A DNA stretch of 64,000 bases from Streptomyces sp. ADI96-02 (GCF_003846185.1 NZ_ML123034.1:62001-126000); one strand, 5' to 3'. Shown: positions 1 through 9,172, counted from the first letter of the stretch. Notes: generated from the sequence alone by a model not told the origin. Made by a program: numbers and translations.

Positions 1-2075
1 CTGAGCACCGCCGACCAGGCCCGCGGGTCCGCCTCCGCCTGGGCCAGCCGGCTCGCCAGTTCCGTCTCCTGGGCCTCCAGCTCGGTGACGTTCTTCGCGA
101 GCGCCTCCTCCTCCCCTTCGAGACGGGTGACGAGGACCTGCTGGGCGGCGACCTTGTCGGCGGTCTCCTCCGCGGGCCGGCCGATCTCGCCGAGGGTGAC
201 CGTGTCGGGGATGTCGGCGAGACGCCCGTCCCGCCCGACGCCGAAGTCGAGCGCCGCTATGCACGGCTCGGCGGTGGTGTCGCCGTCCGGGCGGGTGGGA
301 AACGCCAGCAGGACACGGGCCTGGCGTTTGGCCGGCTGCGGATCCTCCAGATAGCCGGAGACCGACTTCTCCTGCTGGTAGTAGAGGGTCGCGGAGAGCC
401 CGGCGACCGGGGTGCGGCCGGTGAGGGTGAAGCTGTCGCGGCGCACGCCGGGATGTTCGCCGACAGGGGCCTGGGAGGTCACCCACTGCGGAGGGTTGTC
501 CAGGTTGGCGTGGGCGGCGGTATCGGTCTGGTCGTACGCCTTCGTCCCGGCCGCCTCGTCGAATCGGTAGTAGGCGAGCAGGCCCGGTTCGTTGCCGATC
601 AGCCGGTAGCGACTGCTGTCGGCGATCTCGCTCTGACCCCTTGCCCGGTTCCAGATCCGCACCTCGTCGATGACACCGCTGTAATAAGGGCCGCCCGCCT
701 TGGCCCCGATGTGCAGGAGCGCACTGCCGTCGCCGGAGGTCGGGAGCGCCTTGTCGCCGCTGAACTCTCCATTGACGTAGAGGGTCGCGGTGGTGCCGTC
801 GAAGGAGGCGGCGATGTGCGCCCAGGTGTCGGCCGGGATGTTCTGGAGGGAGGTGAGGGTGCCGCCGCTGTGGTCGAGGGCCACCTGGCCGGTGCCGGTG
901 ATCCGCAGCTGGAAGCCGCCCTGGCCCGCGGTGCCGGACCAGCGGGCGAGCACGGGGCCGCCCGCCGCCCGCGGCTTGATCCATGCCTCCACCGCGTAGG
1001 CGCGGCCCTGGAACTTCAGCTTGGGCGCGTCCCCCATGTTCAGATAGGTGCTGGTGCCGTTGAACAGGAGCGCGGTCTCGGGGTGCAGGGTGTCGGGAGC
1101 GACGGGGACCAGCGGAAGGCTGGTGAACGGGCAGATCCCGGGCTGCCGCTCGTACACCGACTCCTTGTAGCGCGGGTCGGGGCTGGTCCAGTAGCGGCTG
1201 CCCTGGGTGTTGAACAGTCCGTCCGGGTCCTGCTCGATGCTGAACGCGTCGATCCGGCCGGTGACCTTGTTGTGCGCGAAGAACTGCCACCGCTGCCTGC
1301 CCATGACGGCGGTGGGGACGAGGACGGCGGTGAACCGGCCCCTGGTCAGATTCCGGATCAGGTCCAGCTCCTGGGTGGGCTCGAAGAACGACCTCCCGTC
1401 CATGTCGGCGGGGCCGAGGCTGTCCTTCGCCGACGCTGGACGCGTCTTGTGCCTGCTGCGCTTGAACCGCACCTCCGCCACCGGCTTCAGCCGACCCTCG
1501 ACCAGCAGGAACCGGTCGCACAGGAGCGTCCCGTCCACCACCGGCACCGGTACGGCGCCCGCCTTCACCACATCGGCCCGGGCGCCGTCCCCGCTGGAGC
1601 CGGAGCCGTCGGTGAGGGTGAACACCGCGTCCGCGTGATCACGGGCGATCGCCTGTCGCAGGACCACCACGTGCGAGCCGTCGGATATCACCTGGAACGG
1701 CGCGTCGGGCGCGGTCAGCCGCCCGGTGGAGGACAGGAACGGATCCGTCTCCTCCGACGTCAGGACATCGGCGGGTCCGGCTTCGGCCCGGCCGCCCTTC
1801 TTCACCACCGGCATCGCCGTCGCGCCGGCCACCGCGTAGCCGACCTTCACGACCTCACCCGGGAACGGCAACTCGGCCGGGTTCTCGGACCAGTACGCGA
1901 CGTCCAGCTCTCCCTTCTTCTCGTCGTAGGAGGACAGGTCGAGAACCGTGTAGACGATCCTCCGAGCGTCATCGATCGCGAACGCGATCACCGTCCCCTG
2001 ATGACGCACCATCGTGGTGTGCGTGTACGTACGGTCACTGTAGATCTTCAGCAGACTCTGATCAGCCGAGGTCAT
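1..2075 (-). CDS. LamG-domain protein with C-terminal coiled coil, partial (3' end outside window)
   Basis: Only the first 691 codons are present; the gene continues past base 1. The ATG at 2075 follows a purine-rich stretch (gaggacgga) at a suitable distance. Residues about 1-320 are a beta-rich region I do not recognise. Residues about 330-510 read as a concanavalin/LamG jellyroll, with the typical 'AVEAWIKP', 'WAHIAASFDG' and 'IDEVRIWNRA' blocks ending in 'YYRFDE'. The last roughly 45 residues are rich in Glu, Ala and Leu heptads, suggesting a coiled coil. No signal peptide is visible at the N-terminus, which is odd for a LamG protein and fits a cytosolic or specially exported product. Function cannot be assigned; carbohydrate or surface binding is the family expectation. 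Confident as a gene, not as a function. Confidence 0.85.
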   Translation of the reverse strand, partial: MTSADQSLLKIYSDRTYTHTTMVRHQGTVIAFAIDDARRIVYTVLDLSSYDEKKGELDVAYWSENPAELPFPGEVVKVGYAVAGATAMPVVKKGGRAEAGPADVLTSEETDPFLSSTGRLTAPDAPFQVISDGSHVVVLRQAIARDHADAVFTLTDGSGSSGDGARADVVKAGAVPVPVVDGTLLCDRFLLVEGRLKPVAEVRFKRSRHKTRPASAKDSLGPADMDGRSFFEPTQELDLIRNLTRGRFTAVLVPTAVMGRQRWQFFAHNKVTGRIDAFSIEQDPDGLFNTQGSRYWTSPDPRYKESVYERQPGICPFTSLPLVPVAPDTLHPETALLFNGTSTYLNMGDAPKLKFQGRAYAVEAWIKPRAAGGPVLARWSGTAGQGGFQLRITGTGQVALDHSGGTLTSLQNIPADTWAHIAASFDGTTATLYVNGEFSGDKALPTSGDGSALLHIGAKAGGPYYSGVIDEVRIWNRARGQSEIADSSRYRLIGNEPGLLAYYRFDEAAGTKAYDQTDTAAHANLDNPPQWVTSQAPVGEHPGVRRDSFTLTGRTPVAGLSATLYYQQEKSVSGYLEDPQPAKRQARVLLAFPTRPDGDTTAEPCIAALDFGVGRDGRLADIPDTVTLGEIGRPAEETADKVAAQQVLVTRLEGEEEALAKNVTELEAQETELASRLAQAEADPRAWSAVL

Positions 2076-2834
2076 AGGCCATCCGTCCTCAGAACGGCCC
2101 CACACCCCTCGCACAGGGAGAAGAGGCGGGGCAGGCGGGTGGAGCAGGCGCCGGGCAGGAGCACAGACCAACCTCACTCCCGCAGCGGAGACAACGAGCG
2201 GCACTGGGAAAGCAGGTAAAGGAAAGGTCATGCCGAGACGGGCACAGTCGATCACACACCACCCTCACCGAAAATCGAACAGACAGCGCAATGTCGTCGT
2301 ACGCAGACGGAATGGCGCATACCCGCACCCCACGGGCAGGGAGCACACTCGACCATGGCCGGATTCCCACCCGACACCAACCACCCGTGCCCGACACGGC
2401 GTCGCCGCTTACGGCCGGCCCCCGAACCGTCATCGGCAACCCGACCAGCGGGTATCTCCCAGAACCAACCCTCATGCCTGTCCACGGAGCGGATCCCGAT
2501 CCGGAGTCGACGTCAACGGTCCGCCGCCCGGGCATGACTCGACTTGGCGCCCCTCCTTCTCCAACGACCGGAAAGAACGGCCCGAACCCCCTCCCGAAGC
2601 CGACCGCCCCAGCGACAGGACTGCTCCTGGTGCTCGTTCCGGTGCCGGAGGCCGAGTGCCCCTCGGAGCGCCGGGGCGCGGCCGGCGGACCGCTGCCCGG
2701 CATCCGTGCGGCTGCGGCTCCCGCCTCCGGCCGTCGGCCCCGCGGAGGGGATGGGTAAGCTTCGAGGGCCGTACGGGCCCCCTGTCCGTCCCGCGGCCGG
2801 CACCACCTCTCCGATCCTCTGGAAGCCACACCCG
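2076..2834. other. Intergenic region, no recognisable gene
   Basis: This 759-base region separates the leftward LamG gene from the rightward copper operon, so it should carry both promoters. Several open frames cross it on both strands, but they lack the clean third-position GC bias of the neighbours, and part of it (about 2220-2540) is noticeably poorer in GC. I see no recognisable protein, RNA gene or repeat. Confidence 0.5.
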
Positions 2835-3497
2835 ATGCGCCAGTTCCGTTCGCAGCGATCCGCCTCTCCGGCGACCGGTGTGCTGCGCGGCATGCGCGTC
2901 GGCGGGCTGGCGGCCCTGTGCGTGCTGCTTCCGCTGGTGGGCCACGTGCTCACCCGCGGGCACGCCCCGCGCTGGGTCCTGGTGGCGGCGATGGCCGTGG
3001 TGGCGCTGCCCGGGGCCGCCGTCCTGACCCGGCGGCGGCTCACGGACACGCAGTTGCTCATCGCCCTCGCGGCCACCCAGGCCGCCTACCACGCGGCCTA
3101 CTCGCTGCCGGGGGCCTGCGCGACGGTCGGCGCACCGGGGCTCGACCCCACGGCCTGGATCGAGCACGGGGCGCCGGCCGGGCCGCCGGCGGGCGTCCTG
3201 CTCGCCGGGCACCTGGTCACGATCCTCCTCACCGCCAGGTTGCTGGGCCTGACGGAGCGCCTGCTGTGGCGGAGCAAGCCGTTGCTCAGAGCGGTACTCC
3301 GCGTCCTGCGGTTCATCCGGCCGCTCCTGAACCGCGCTCACGGTTCCGGCCCCCGGGCGGCGCTGCCGGAGGCCCCCTCCCATGTGAAGCCGGCCGTTCT
3401 GGCCCTGCTCCACGAGGGGCGCGCGCCGCCGCGCCGCGGAGGCACCTCGTTCGTCCTTCTCCGGCCGACGCCGACCGGTGGTCCCTGCCTGCCCTGA
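2835..3497 (+). CDS. Small multi-pass membrane protein preceding copC
   Basis: A 220-residue protein with at least three hydrophobic segments in its first 135 residues and a basic Arg/Pro/His-rich tail. An in-frame start exists at 2544, but the residues before 2835 are low-complexity and not coding-like, so the ATG at 2835 is preferred. It is first in line with copC, copD-ctaG, a DsbA-like gene and a carbonic anhydrase on the same strand, about 90 bases before copC. I do not recognise a domain family. The position suggests a role in copper handling or in cytochrome oxidase maturation at the membrane, which is inference from context only. Confidence 0.7.
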   Translation: MRQFRSQRSASPATGVLRGMRVGGLAALCVLLPLVGHVLTRGHAPRWVLVAAMAVVALPGAAVLTRRRLTDTQLLIALAATQAAYHAAYSLPGACATVGAPGLDPTAWIEHGAPAGPPAGVLLAGHLVTILLTARLLGLTERLLWRSKPLLRAVLRVLRFIRPLLNRAHGSGPRAALPEAPSHVKPAVLALLHEGRAPPRRGGTSFVLLRPTPTGGPCLP

Positions 3498-3584
3498 CGG
3501 GTGCGCTGCGCGGTCCGCCCGGCGGGCCGGTGCCGTACGTCCCGGCGGCTCGTACCGCCGGGGGACCACAGGAATCCCTCTGCC

Positions 3585-4193
3585 ATGTCCTTCTCCCACC
3601 GGCGTGCCGCCCTCAGCGCCGCCCGCCTCCTCGTCGTACCCGCGGCGCTCGCCGCCGTCGCCGTCGCCGCGGCTCCCGCCGCGGCCCACACCGATCTGGA
3701 GGCCAGCAGTCCGGCCGCCGACGCCGCGTTGGCGGGTCTTCCGCCGCGCATCACCCTGACGTTCAGCGATCCCATGACCCAGAAGTACGCCAAGGTCGCC
3801 GTGACCACGGCGGACGGGAAGTCGGTGGCGGAAGGCGCGCCGGAGGTCGCGGGCAAGACCGTCACGCTCGCCGTGAAGGACTCCGCTCCCGGCACCCGCT
3901 ACACCGTCGGCTACCGGGTGGTGTCGGCGGACGGGCACCCGGTCTCCGGTTCGTACGACTTCACGGTGAAGGCGGCTGCGAGCGCGCCGGCTCCGTCGCC
4001 CGACGCCGAGGACGAGCCCGCCGAGGACGCCGAGCCCAGCCCTTCCTCCTCCCCCGCCGTCGCGGGCGGCTCCGGCCCGGAACCGGCCGGTTCGAACGTG
4101 CCGGTCGTCGTCGGTGCGGTCGCCGCGGGCGCCGCTCTCCTGGCGGGTGGCGTCGTCCTCGCCCGGCGCAGGCGTGCCCGCCATGGCGTCTGA
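3585..4193 (+). CDS. copC: CopC-domain copper-binding protein, membrane anchored
   Basis: A 202-residue exported protein. It has a signal peptide ending at Ala-Ala-Ala, so that His35 becomes the first mature residue, as in CopC copper sites. A CopC immunoglobulin-like fold follows, with the conserved 'SADGHPVSG' strand (Asp116, His118), a Pro/Glu/Ser-rich linker, and a C-terminal transmembrane helix followed by basic residues. The fold is known to bind Cu(II) outside the membrane and to hand it to CopD-type proteins. Start ATG 3585 has a purine-rich site (gggg...agga) upstream. Its stop overlaps the next start (ATG at 4183), so it is translationally coupled to copD-ctaG. Confidence 0.92.
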   Translation: MSFSHRRAALSAARLLVVPAALAAVAVAAAPAAAHTDLEASSPAADAALAGLPPRITLTFSDPMTQKYAKVAVTTADGKSVAEGAPEVAGKTVTLAVKDSAPGTRYTVGYRVVSADGHPVSGSYDFTVKAAASAPAPSPDAEDEPAEDAEPSPSSSPAVAGGSGPEPAGSNVPVVVGAVAAGAALLAGGVVLARRRRARHGV

Positions 4194-6240
4194 GGCCGGT
4201 ACGCACGTCGCGGGGCGGCGGTCCCGGCTGCCCGCGGTACTCGCCGCGGGGGTGCTCTGCGCCGTCGCCGCCGCCGTGGCGGCCGTCCGGGCGGGCGGAA
4301 GCACGGCGGTGGAGGTCCCGGGGATCTCCACCGCCGGGGCGTTGACCGCGTGGGGGCTTCCCGTCGCCCGTACGCTGACCGACGCGGCGGCCGTCACCAC
4401 GGTCGGGGCGCTGTTGCTCGTCGTCGTCCTGCTTCCCGGCGGCAGAAGGCTCACCGCCGTGCAGGTGCGGTATCTCACCTGGGCCGCCGTCGCGGCGGCG
4501 GCGTGGAGCGCGACCGCGGCGGCGGCCATGGTGCTGACCCTGTCGGATCTCTTCGCGCAGCCGGTGGGCGACATCCTGACCGCCGAGGCGCTGGTCGACT
4601 TCGTCGTCACCGACGCGCAGGGCCGCTCCTACGCGCTGATGGCCGGCGCGGGCATCGTGATCTCGACGTTCTGCCTCGGCGTGACGAGGGCGCGCTGGGC
4701 GCGCCCGCTGCTCCTGGTGGCGCTGGCCGGGCTGCTTCCGCCGGCCTTCAGCGGCCACTCGGCGGCGTCCGGCAATCATGACGCGGCGGTCACCAGCCTG
4801 GCCCTGCACGTCCTGGGAGCCGGCGTGTGGGTGGGCGGCCTGGTCTTCGTGCTGGTCGTCACGGCCCGCCGGGAGGAACGGGCGGTCCAGGTGGTGCGGC
4901 GGTTCAGTCCGCTCGCGGGCTGGGCGCTGCTGGCGGTCGGGACGAGCGGCGCGGTGAACGCGATCGTCCGTCTTCCCGGTCCGGAGTCACTGGTCACCAC
5001 CCCCTACGGGCTGCTGCTCCTCGGCAAGTCCGCGGCGCTGGCCGTGCTGGGCGGAATCGGCTGGTGGCACCGGCGTCGACTGCTGCCCGCCCTCGCGGCC
5101 GGCGGACGGCGGGCCTTCATCAGGTTCGCGGCGGGCGAGCTGCTGGTGATGGCGGTGGCGCTCGGGCTGGGCGCGGGCCTGTCCCGCACCCCGGCGCCGA
5201 ACGCGGGCGGCGAGCCGGTGTCGCCCGCCGAGGAGCTGCTCGGATTCGCGATGCCGCCCCCGCTCGGGGACTTCCCGTGGACGCCGCTGTTCACCGAGTG
5301 GCACTTCGACCCGGTGTTCGCGTTCGGCACGGCCGGGGCCGGTCTGCTGTACCTGTCCGGTGTACGCAAGCTGCGGGCCCGGGGCGACCATTGGCCGGTC
5401 GGGCGTACCGTCTCGTGGCTGGCGGGCCTGGCGGTGACGGTGGTGGCCACGATGAGCGGCCTCTCCGTCTACGGCAAGGTGCTGTTCAGCGTCCACATGG
5501 GCCAGCACATGATCCTGGCCATGACGGTGCCGATCCTGCTGGTGCTGGGCGCCCCGGCCACGCTCGCCCTGCGGTCGCTGCCCGCGGCGCCCAAGGGCGA
5601 GCCGGACGGCCCGCGCGAGATGCTGACGAAGCTGCTGCACAGCCGGTACGTCGCGGTGATCTCGCATCCGGCGGTCGCCGGCGTGCTGTTCATCGGCAGC
5701 GCCTTCGCCGTCTACTACACGTCGCTGTTCGAGACCCTGATGCGCAGCCACCTGGGCCACATGTTCATGCTGGTGCACTTCCTGGCGGTCGGGCTGCTGT
5801 TCTTCTGGGTCGTCATCGGCGTCGACCCCGGACCCCGCCGCCCGCCTCATCTGGGGCGGCTGTTCGTCCTCATCCTGACCATGCCGTTCCATTCCTGGTT
5901 CAGCATCTCCCTGATGAGCTCGACCAGCCTGATCGGCGAGGGCTGGTGGTCCCTGCTGGACCGCCCCTGGGTCCGGTATCCCCTCGAAGACCAGTACGAC
6001 GCGGGAGCCATCGCCTGGGCGACGGGCGACATCCCCGTACTCATCACCACCGTCATCCTCGCCATCCAGTGGGTCCGCTCGGACCGGCGCGAGGCACGAC
6101 GCGTCGACCGGCAGATCGACCGGGGCGACGACCGAGACCCGCTGGCCGCCTACAACGCCTATCTGGCGAGCCTGCACGCCCGCGACCGGCGTCCGCCCGC
6201 ACGGGCGGCCCGGCCCTCCGACTCCACCGAGGAATCATGA
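4183..6240 (+). CDS. CopD - CtaG (cytochrome c oxidase assembly factor) fusion membrane protein
   Basis: A 685-residue polytopic protein. The N-terminal half (about 20-330) is a CopD-type copper-import domain with many transmembrane helices. The C-terminal half (about 365-640) is a caa3-type CtaG domain, recognisable by its His-rich helices: 'HMGQHMILAM', 'HLGHMFMLVHF' and 'PFHSWFSI'. The histidines are candidate copper ligands. ATG 4183 overlaps the copC stop by 11 bases, and the stop overlaps the next start (ATGA). CopD takes copper from CopC, and CtaG-like domains are linked to copper insertion into oxidase. One chain doing both would pass copper from uptake to assembly. The last 50 residues are charged and cytosolic. 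Fusion is common in actinomycetes. Confidence 0.9.
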   Translation: MASEAGTHVAGRRSRLPAVLAAGVLCAVAAAVAAVRAGGSTAVEVPGISTAGALTAWGLPVARTLTDAAAVTTVGALLLVVVLLPGGRRLTAVQVRYLTWAAVAAAAWSATAAAAMVLTLSDLFAQPVGDILTAEALVDFVVTDAQGRSYALMAGAGIVISTFCLGVTRARWARPLLLVALAGLLPPAFSGHSAASGNHDAAVTSLALHVLGAGVWVGGLVFVLVVTARREERAVQVVRRFSPLAGWALLAVGTSGAVNAIVRLPGPESLVTTPYGLLLLGKSAALAVLGGIGWWHRRRLLPALAAGGRRAFIRFAAGELLVMAVALGLGAGLSRTPAPNAGGEPVSPAEELLGFAMPPPLGDFPWTPLFTEWHFDPVFAFGTAGAGLLYLSGVRKLRARGDHWPVGRTVSWLAGLAVTVVATMSGLSVYGKVLFSVHMGQHMILAMTVPILLVLGAPATLALRSLPAAPKGEPDGPREMLTKLLHSRYVAVISHPAVAGVLFIGSAFAVYYTSLFETLMRSHLGHMFMLVHFLAVGLLFFWVVIGVDPGPRRPPHLGRLFVLILTMPFHSWFSISLMSSTSLIGEGWWSLLDRPWVRYPLEDQYDAGAIAWATGDIPVLITTVILAIQWVRSDRREARRVDRQIDRGDDRDPLAAYNAYLASLHARDRRPPARAARPSDSTEES

Positions 6241-6896
6241 AGAAGCACCTGTACGTAGCCGCGGTCATCGTGGCCTCCTTCGCCGCCGCGCTCGGCTCCT
6301 TCCTGCTGTTCTCGCCCGACGACCGCGGCAGTGGAACCCTGAACGTACGGCCGGCTGCCGAGGCCCTGCCGCTGCGCGAGTCCAGCCACCGCCTCACGAC
6401 CCCCGCCCGCAGCGAGTTGACCATCGTGGAGTTCCTCGACTTCGAGTGCGAGGCGTGCGGCGCCGTGTACCCGGTCGTCGAGAAACTGCGCGCGGAGTAC
6501 GGCGACCGGGTCACCTTCGTCGCCCGCTACTTCCCCATGCCCGGACACCGCAACGGCGAACTGGCCGCGCGCACCGCGGAGGCCGCCGCCCGGCAGGGCA
6601 AGTTCGAGGAGATGTACGGAAAACTGTTCGACACGCAGAAGCAGTGGGGCGAGGCGGCCGAGAGCAAGGAATCCGTCTTCCGCGGCTACGCCGAGCAACT
6701 CGGCCTGGACATGAAGCGGTTCGACGCCGATCTGGCCGATCCGAAGACCGCGGAACGGGTCCGGGCCGACCAGCGCGACGGCCTCGGCCTGAACGTACAG
6801 GGCACGCCGACCTTCTTCTTCGACGGAATGGCGATCAGCACGCCGGGCTCGTTCGAGGCGTTCAAGGCGGCCATCGACGAACGGCTCAAGAGGTGA
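6237..6896 (+). CDS. DsbA-family thioredoxin-fold protein, membrane anchored
   Basis: A 219-residue protein with an N-terminal signal anchor (residues about 5-26) and an extracytoplasmic thioredoxin/DsbA fold. The redox motif is Cys71-Glu-Ala-Cys74, and the cis-proline loop is seen as 'GTPTFFF' near the C-terminus. Family members oxidise, reduce or isomerise thiols of exported proteins. Within a CopC/CopD-CtaG operon, a plausible substrate is a CxxxC copper site, as in Sco or CoxB maturation; that is inference. ATG 6237 overlaps the preceding stop (ATGA), and its own stop overlaps the carbonic anhydrase start (TGATG). Confidence 0.9.
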   Translation: MKKHLYVAAVIVASFAAALGSFLLFSPDDRGSGTLNVRPAAEALPLRESSHRLTTPARSELTIVEFLDFECEACGAVYPVVEKLRAEYGDRVTFVARYFPMPGHRNGELAARTAEAAARQGKFEEMYGKLFDTQKQWGEAAESKESVFRGYAEQLGLDMKRFDADLADPKTAERVRADQRDGLGLNVQGTPTFFFDGMAISTPGSFEAFKAAIDERLKR

Positions 6897-7474
6897 TGGA
6901 ACGGGCGGAGAGCCCCCTGCGGCAGCTCATCGACCGGGCACGGGTCTACCCGGCTCTGGCCGCGGCCCACAAGGTGGCGCTGGACGACCTGGTGGCCGGG
7001 CCCATGCCCGGGGCCATGGTCATCTCGTGCTCGGACGCCCGGGTGGTGCCCGCGTTCGTCATGGCGGGATGCCCCGGCGACCTGTTCGAACTCCGCACCT
7101 ACGGTGGCCGCGTACCGCCGTACCAGGCCGGGGCGACGACCGGGGAGGCCCGGACCATCGAGTACGCGGTCAACGAGCTGAAGGTCTCGGACATCATCGT
7201 CTACGGCCACTCGCACTGCGAGGCCGTCGTCCCCGTCCACGACCGCAGGACGACAGAGGTGACGGATGCCTCGGACGCGACGACCGCGACCGGAGAACTG
7301 ACGGCCGCCGGACACTGGCACGTCCTGCGGCAGCTCGACGCGCTCGGCGGCTATCCGTGCGTCGTGCCGCTGCTGGCCGCGGGGTCGTTGCGCCTGCACG
7401 CCTGGTTCCACGAGATGGAAACCGGTACGACCCTGGCCCACCGCCCGCGGGCCAACGCGTTTTTGCCGCTGTGA
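6896..7474 (+). CDS. Beta-class carbonic anhydrase
   Basis: A 192-residue cytosolic protein that should interconvert CO2 and bicarbonate with zinc. The ligands of a beta-class enzyme are all visible: Cys45-x-Asp47-x-Arg49 (the Asp/Arg dyad), then His105-x-x-Cys108. The loop after the last Cys reads Glu-Ala instead of the usual Gly-Ala/Gly, and the chain is on the short side. Start ATG 6896 overlaps the DsbA-like stop by one base. It is the last gene of the copper operon, an unusual companion that could supply bicarbonate or balance pH near the respiratory membrane (inference). Confidence 0.9.
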   Translation: MERAESPLRQLIDRARVYPALAAAHKVALDDLVAGPMPGAMVISCSDARVVPAFVMAGCPGDLFELRTYGGRVPPYQAGATTGEARTIEYAVNELKVSDIIVYGHSHCEAVVPVHDRRTTEVTDASDATTATGELTAAGHWHVLRQLDALGGYPCVVPLLAAGSLRLHAWFHEMETGTTLAHRPRANAFLPL

Positions 7475-7641
7475 GAGGCCGTTGGGCGACTGCCTCGCGG
7501 TTACCAGCTCGTGACGGGACCATGACCGTGTCGAGGGAACGCCTTCGGCCCTCGCTGCCGTCTTGTTGTCTGCACAGCGCAGTTGGCATCGTGCGCGTGC
7601 TCGACCGGCCCGCGCGCATCACCAGGAACAAGGGGATTTCC

Positions 7642-8265
7642 ATGGGCTTCACCGACTCCACCGCATCCGTTCGATCCGTGTTCGTGCGGGCCGGCAGGGT
7701 TCCCGTAGCCGTGACGGCCGCCGCGGCTTTGACCCTCACCCTCGGTGCCTTCACCGCCGAGGACGCGAACGCCGCGGGCGGTACGGGGACGCGCACCGCC
7801 GCCGCTGCCACCCCGGCCTGTACCGGCGCGGAGGTCAAGCCGTCGATCGTGCACGGAACGGACGCCGACCCGGACCCGCACGCCGGCCAGACCTCGGCCG
7901 TCCTGCTTCTCACCAACATCGGGAAGCGGACCTGCACGGTCAAGGGCCACATGGGGGTCGACCTGATCGCCGCGAACAAGGACCGCTGGAGCCTCGCCCG
8001 GCAGAAGAAGGTCTCCGAGCGGATCACTCTGAGGCCGGGCACGGCCACCATGGCCGAGCTCACCTTCCTGCCCTGGAACGCCGAGGAGCAGGAGGGTTCC
8101 GGCGCTGAGGAGTTCAAGCCCGTGAAGGTGGCGATGACCCCGCCGAACACCACCACCACGACCACGGTCTCCTGGCCTTGGCCGAGCCTCGGCCTGATCC
8201 GGCAGGACGGGGCCACGCACCCCGGCACCTGGGTGAGCCCGCTGGAGGGCACGGCGACGTCCTGA
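7642..8265 (+). CDS. Secreted DUF4232 protein
   Basis: A 207-residue protein with a cleavable signal peptide (positive N-terminus, hydrophobic stretch about 20-36, Ala-rich cleavage region). A DUF4232 beta-sandwich follows, recognisable by two cysteines ('PACTGAEV' and 'KRTCTVKG') that probably form a disulfide. DUF4232 proteins are abundant exported proteins of Streptomyces with no established function. ATG 7642 has a good site (aagggga) eight bases upstream. It is a monocistronic unit 167 bases after the carbonic anhydrase, and ends at a perfect palindromic terminator. Confidence 0.88.
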   Translation: MGFTDSTASVRSVFVRAGRVPVAVTAAAALTLTLGAFTAEDANAAGGTGTRTAAAATPACTGAEVKPSIVHGTDADPDPHAGQTSAVLLLTNIGKRTCTVKGHMGVDLIAANKDRWSLARQKKVSERITLRPGTATMAELTFLPWNAEEQEGSGAEEFKPVKVAMTPPNTTTTTTVSWPWPSLGLIRQDGATHPGTWVSPLEGTATS

Positions 8266-8310
8266 CTCGCCGGGGCCGGTGACCACCCTGTGTAGGGGAC
8301 ACCGGCCGTG

Positions 8311-8344
8311 AAGGGGGCCCGGGGCCATGGCCCCGGGCCCCCTT
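8311..8344. terminator. Perfect 34-bp palindrome, bidirectional terminator
   Basis: Seventeen-base arms, centred between 8327 and 8328, match perfectly (aagggggcccggggcca and its complement), followed by T's. It lies between the convergent DUF4232 and DUF2071 genes and would stop transcripts from both sides. Confidence 0.85.
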
Positions 8345-8434
8345 TCCCGTTCCTGATCCCCGCGTCCGCGTGCTCGTCCGGGAAGCGGGCGCGGGCCGTG
8401 GCAATGCCTCGTCGGCGCCCGGACGGCGAACCGG

Positions 8435-9172
8435 TCAGGCTGAGGCGCCGCCGCGGACCAGGGCCGGGAGTGGTCGCCAGTCGGCGGGGACGCCGCGCAT
8501 GACCAGAGCACAGTCCAGGGTCGCGCTGCCCGGCGGGAAGCGGTCCGGGTCGTCGAAGAAGGACGACGCGGCGGAGCGGATCCGGACGGCTTCCATGTGC
8601 CAGGCATCGGTGCGCAGTTCCATGCCGTCCAGGTGGCGGCCGGAGCTGGTGGCCGAGAAGCCCCTCGGCCCGCCTCGGAAGAAGCGGGAAGCCTCGGCGA
8701 GATCGGCGAAGAGCTCGCTGTCTCGCACCTCGTCGGACAGTTCGGCGGTGACGTCCACTCGGGTGTCGCCGTCCCGGGTCGCCAGGGCGACGCGTATCCG
8801 ACCGGGTGTCTCGTGCACCTCGAAGTCGGCTCGGCCGTGTTCGCCGGGGAAGAGGCGACCGCCGGCCCATGCGTTGATCCGGGAGGCGGTGTCGCGTCGT
8901 GGGGTGTAGACGCCGGTCTCGACTCCGTCCGGCCCGTCCCATTCGACGGCGATCCGGTGTGCCGCGTTCTCGCTCCGCAGTCCGAACGCCCGGGGCGCCC
9001 GAGCGGGCCGGACACTTCCCAGGCGCAGCAGGCAGATGCCCGCCACCGCGTAGCCGTTGACCAGTTGCGGGCGCAGGGGCCCGGGGAGCAGGCGTGCCGC
9101 CGCATCCGGGGCCACGCGGTAGTTCACCAGCAGCCGTCGTTCGACGACGCTGGACAGTCGTGGCTGCCTCAT
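8435..9172 (-). CDS. DUF2071 family protein
   Basis: A 245-residue soluble protein of the DUF2071 (YqjF-like) family, whose fold resembles acetoacetate decarboxylase-type ligand-binding proteins. The family pattern is visible as the 'LVNYRV...LLPGPLRPQLVNGYAVAGICLLRL' beginning. No catalytic residue is assigned for the family. The start at 9172 overlaps the stop of the upstream ArsR reading frame by four bases (ATGA), so the pair was once translationally coupled. Actinomycetes often pair DUF2071 with an ArsR repressor. Here the repressor is broken, so this gene may be deregulated or weakly translated. Confidence 0.85.
   Translation of the reverse strand: MRQPRLSSVVERRLLVNYRVAPDAAARLLPGPLRPQLVNGYAVAGICLLRLGSVRPARAPRAFGLRSENAAHRIAVEWDGPDGVETGVYTPRRDTASRINAWAGGRLFPGEHGRADFEVHETPGRIRVALATRDGDTRVDVTAELSDEVRDSELFADLAEASRFFRGGPRGFSATSSGRHLDGMELRTDAWHMEAVRIRSAASSFFDDPDRFPPGSATLDCALVMRGVPADWRPLPALVRGGASA

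Noticed and set aside
453-2219. 588-codon rightward open frame over the LamG gene
   Set aside because: It is the antisense shadow of the LamG coding sequence, with no recognisable domain and Arg/Val/Gly-rich composition.
2089-2829. 246-codon leftward frame upstream of the LamG gene
   Set aside because: Codon bias is weak, the composition is low-complexity, and it competes with equally long frames on the other strand.
7536-7563. ECF-type promoter (GGAAC...CGTCT) before the DUF4232 gene
   Set aside because: The 18-base spacing is not right for the known GGAAC/CGTCT sigma factors. Both boxes are short and expected by chance at this GC content.
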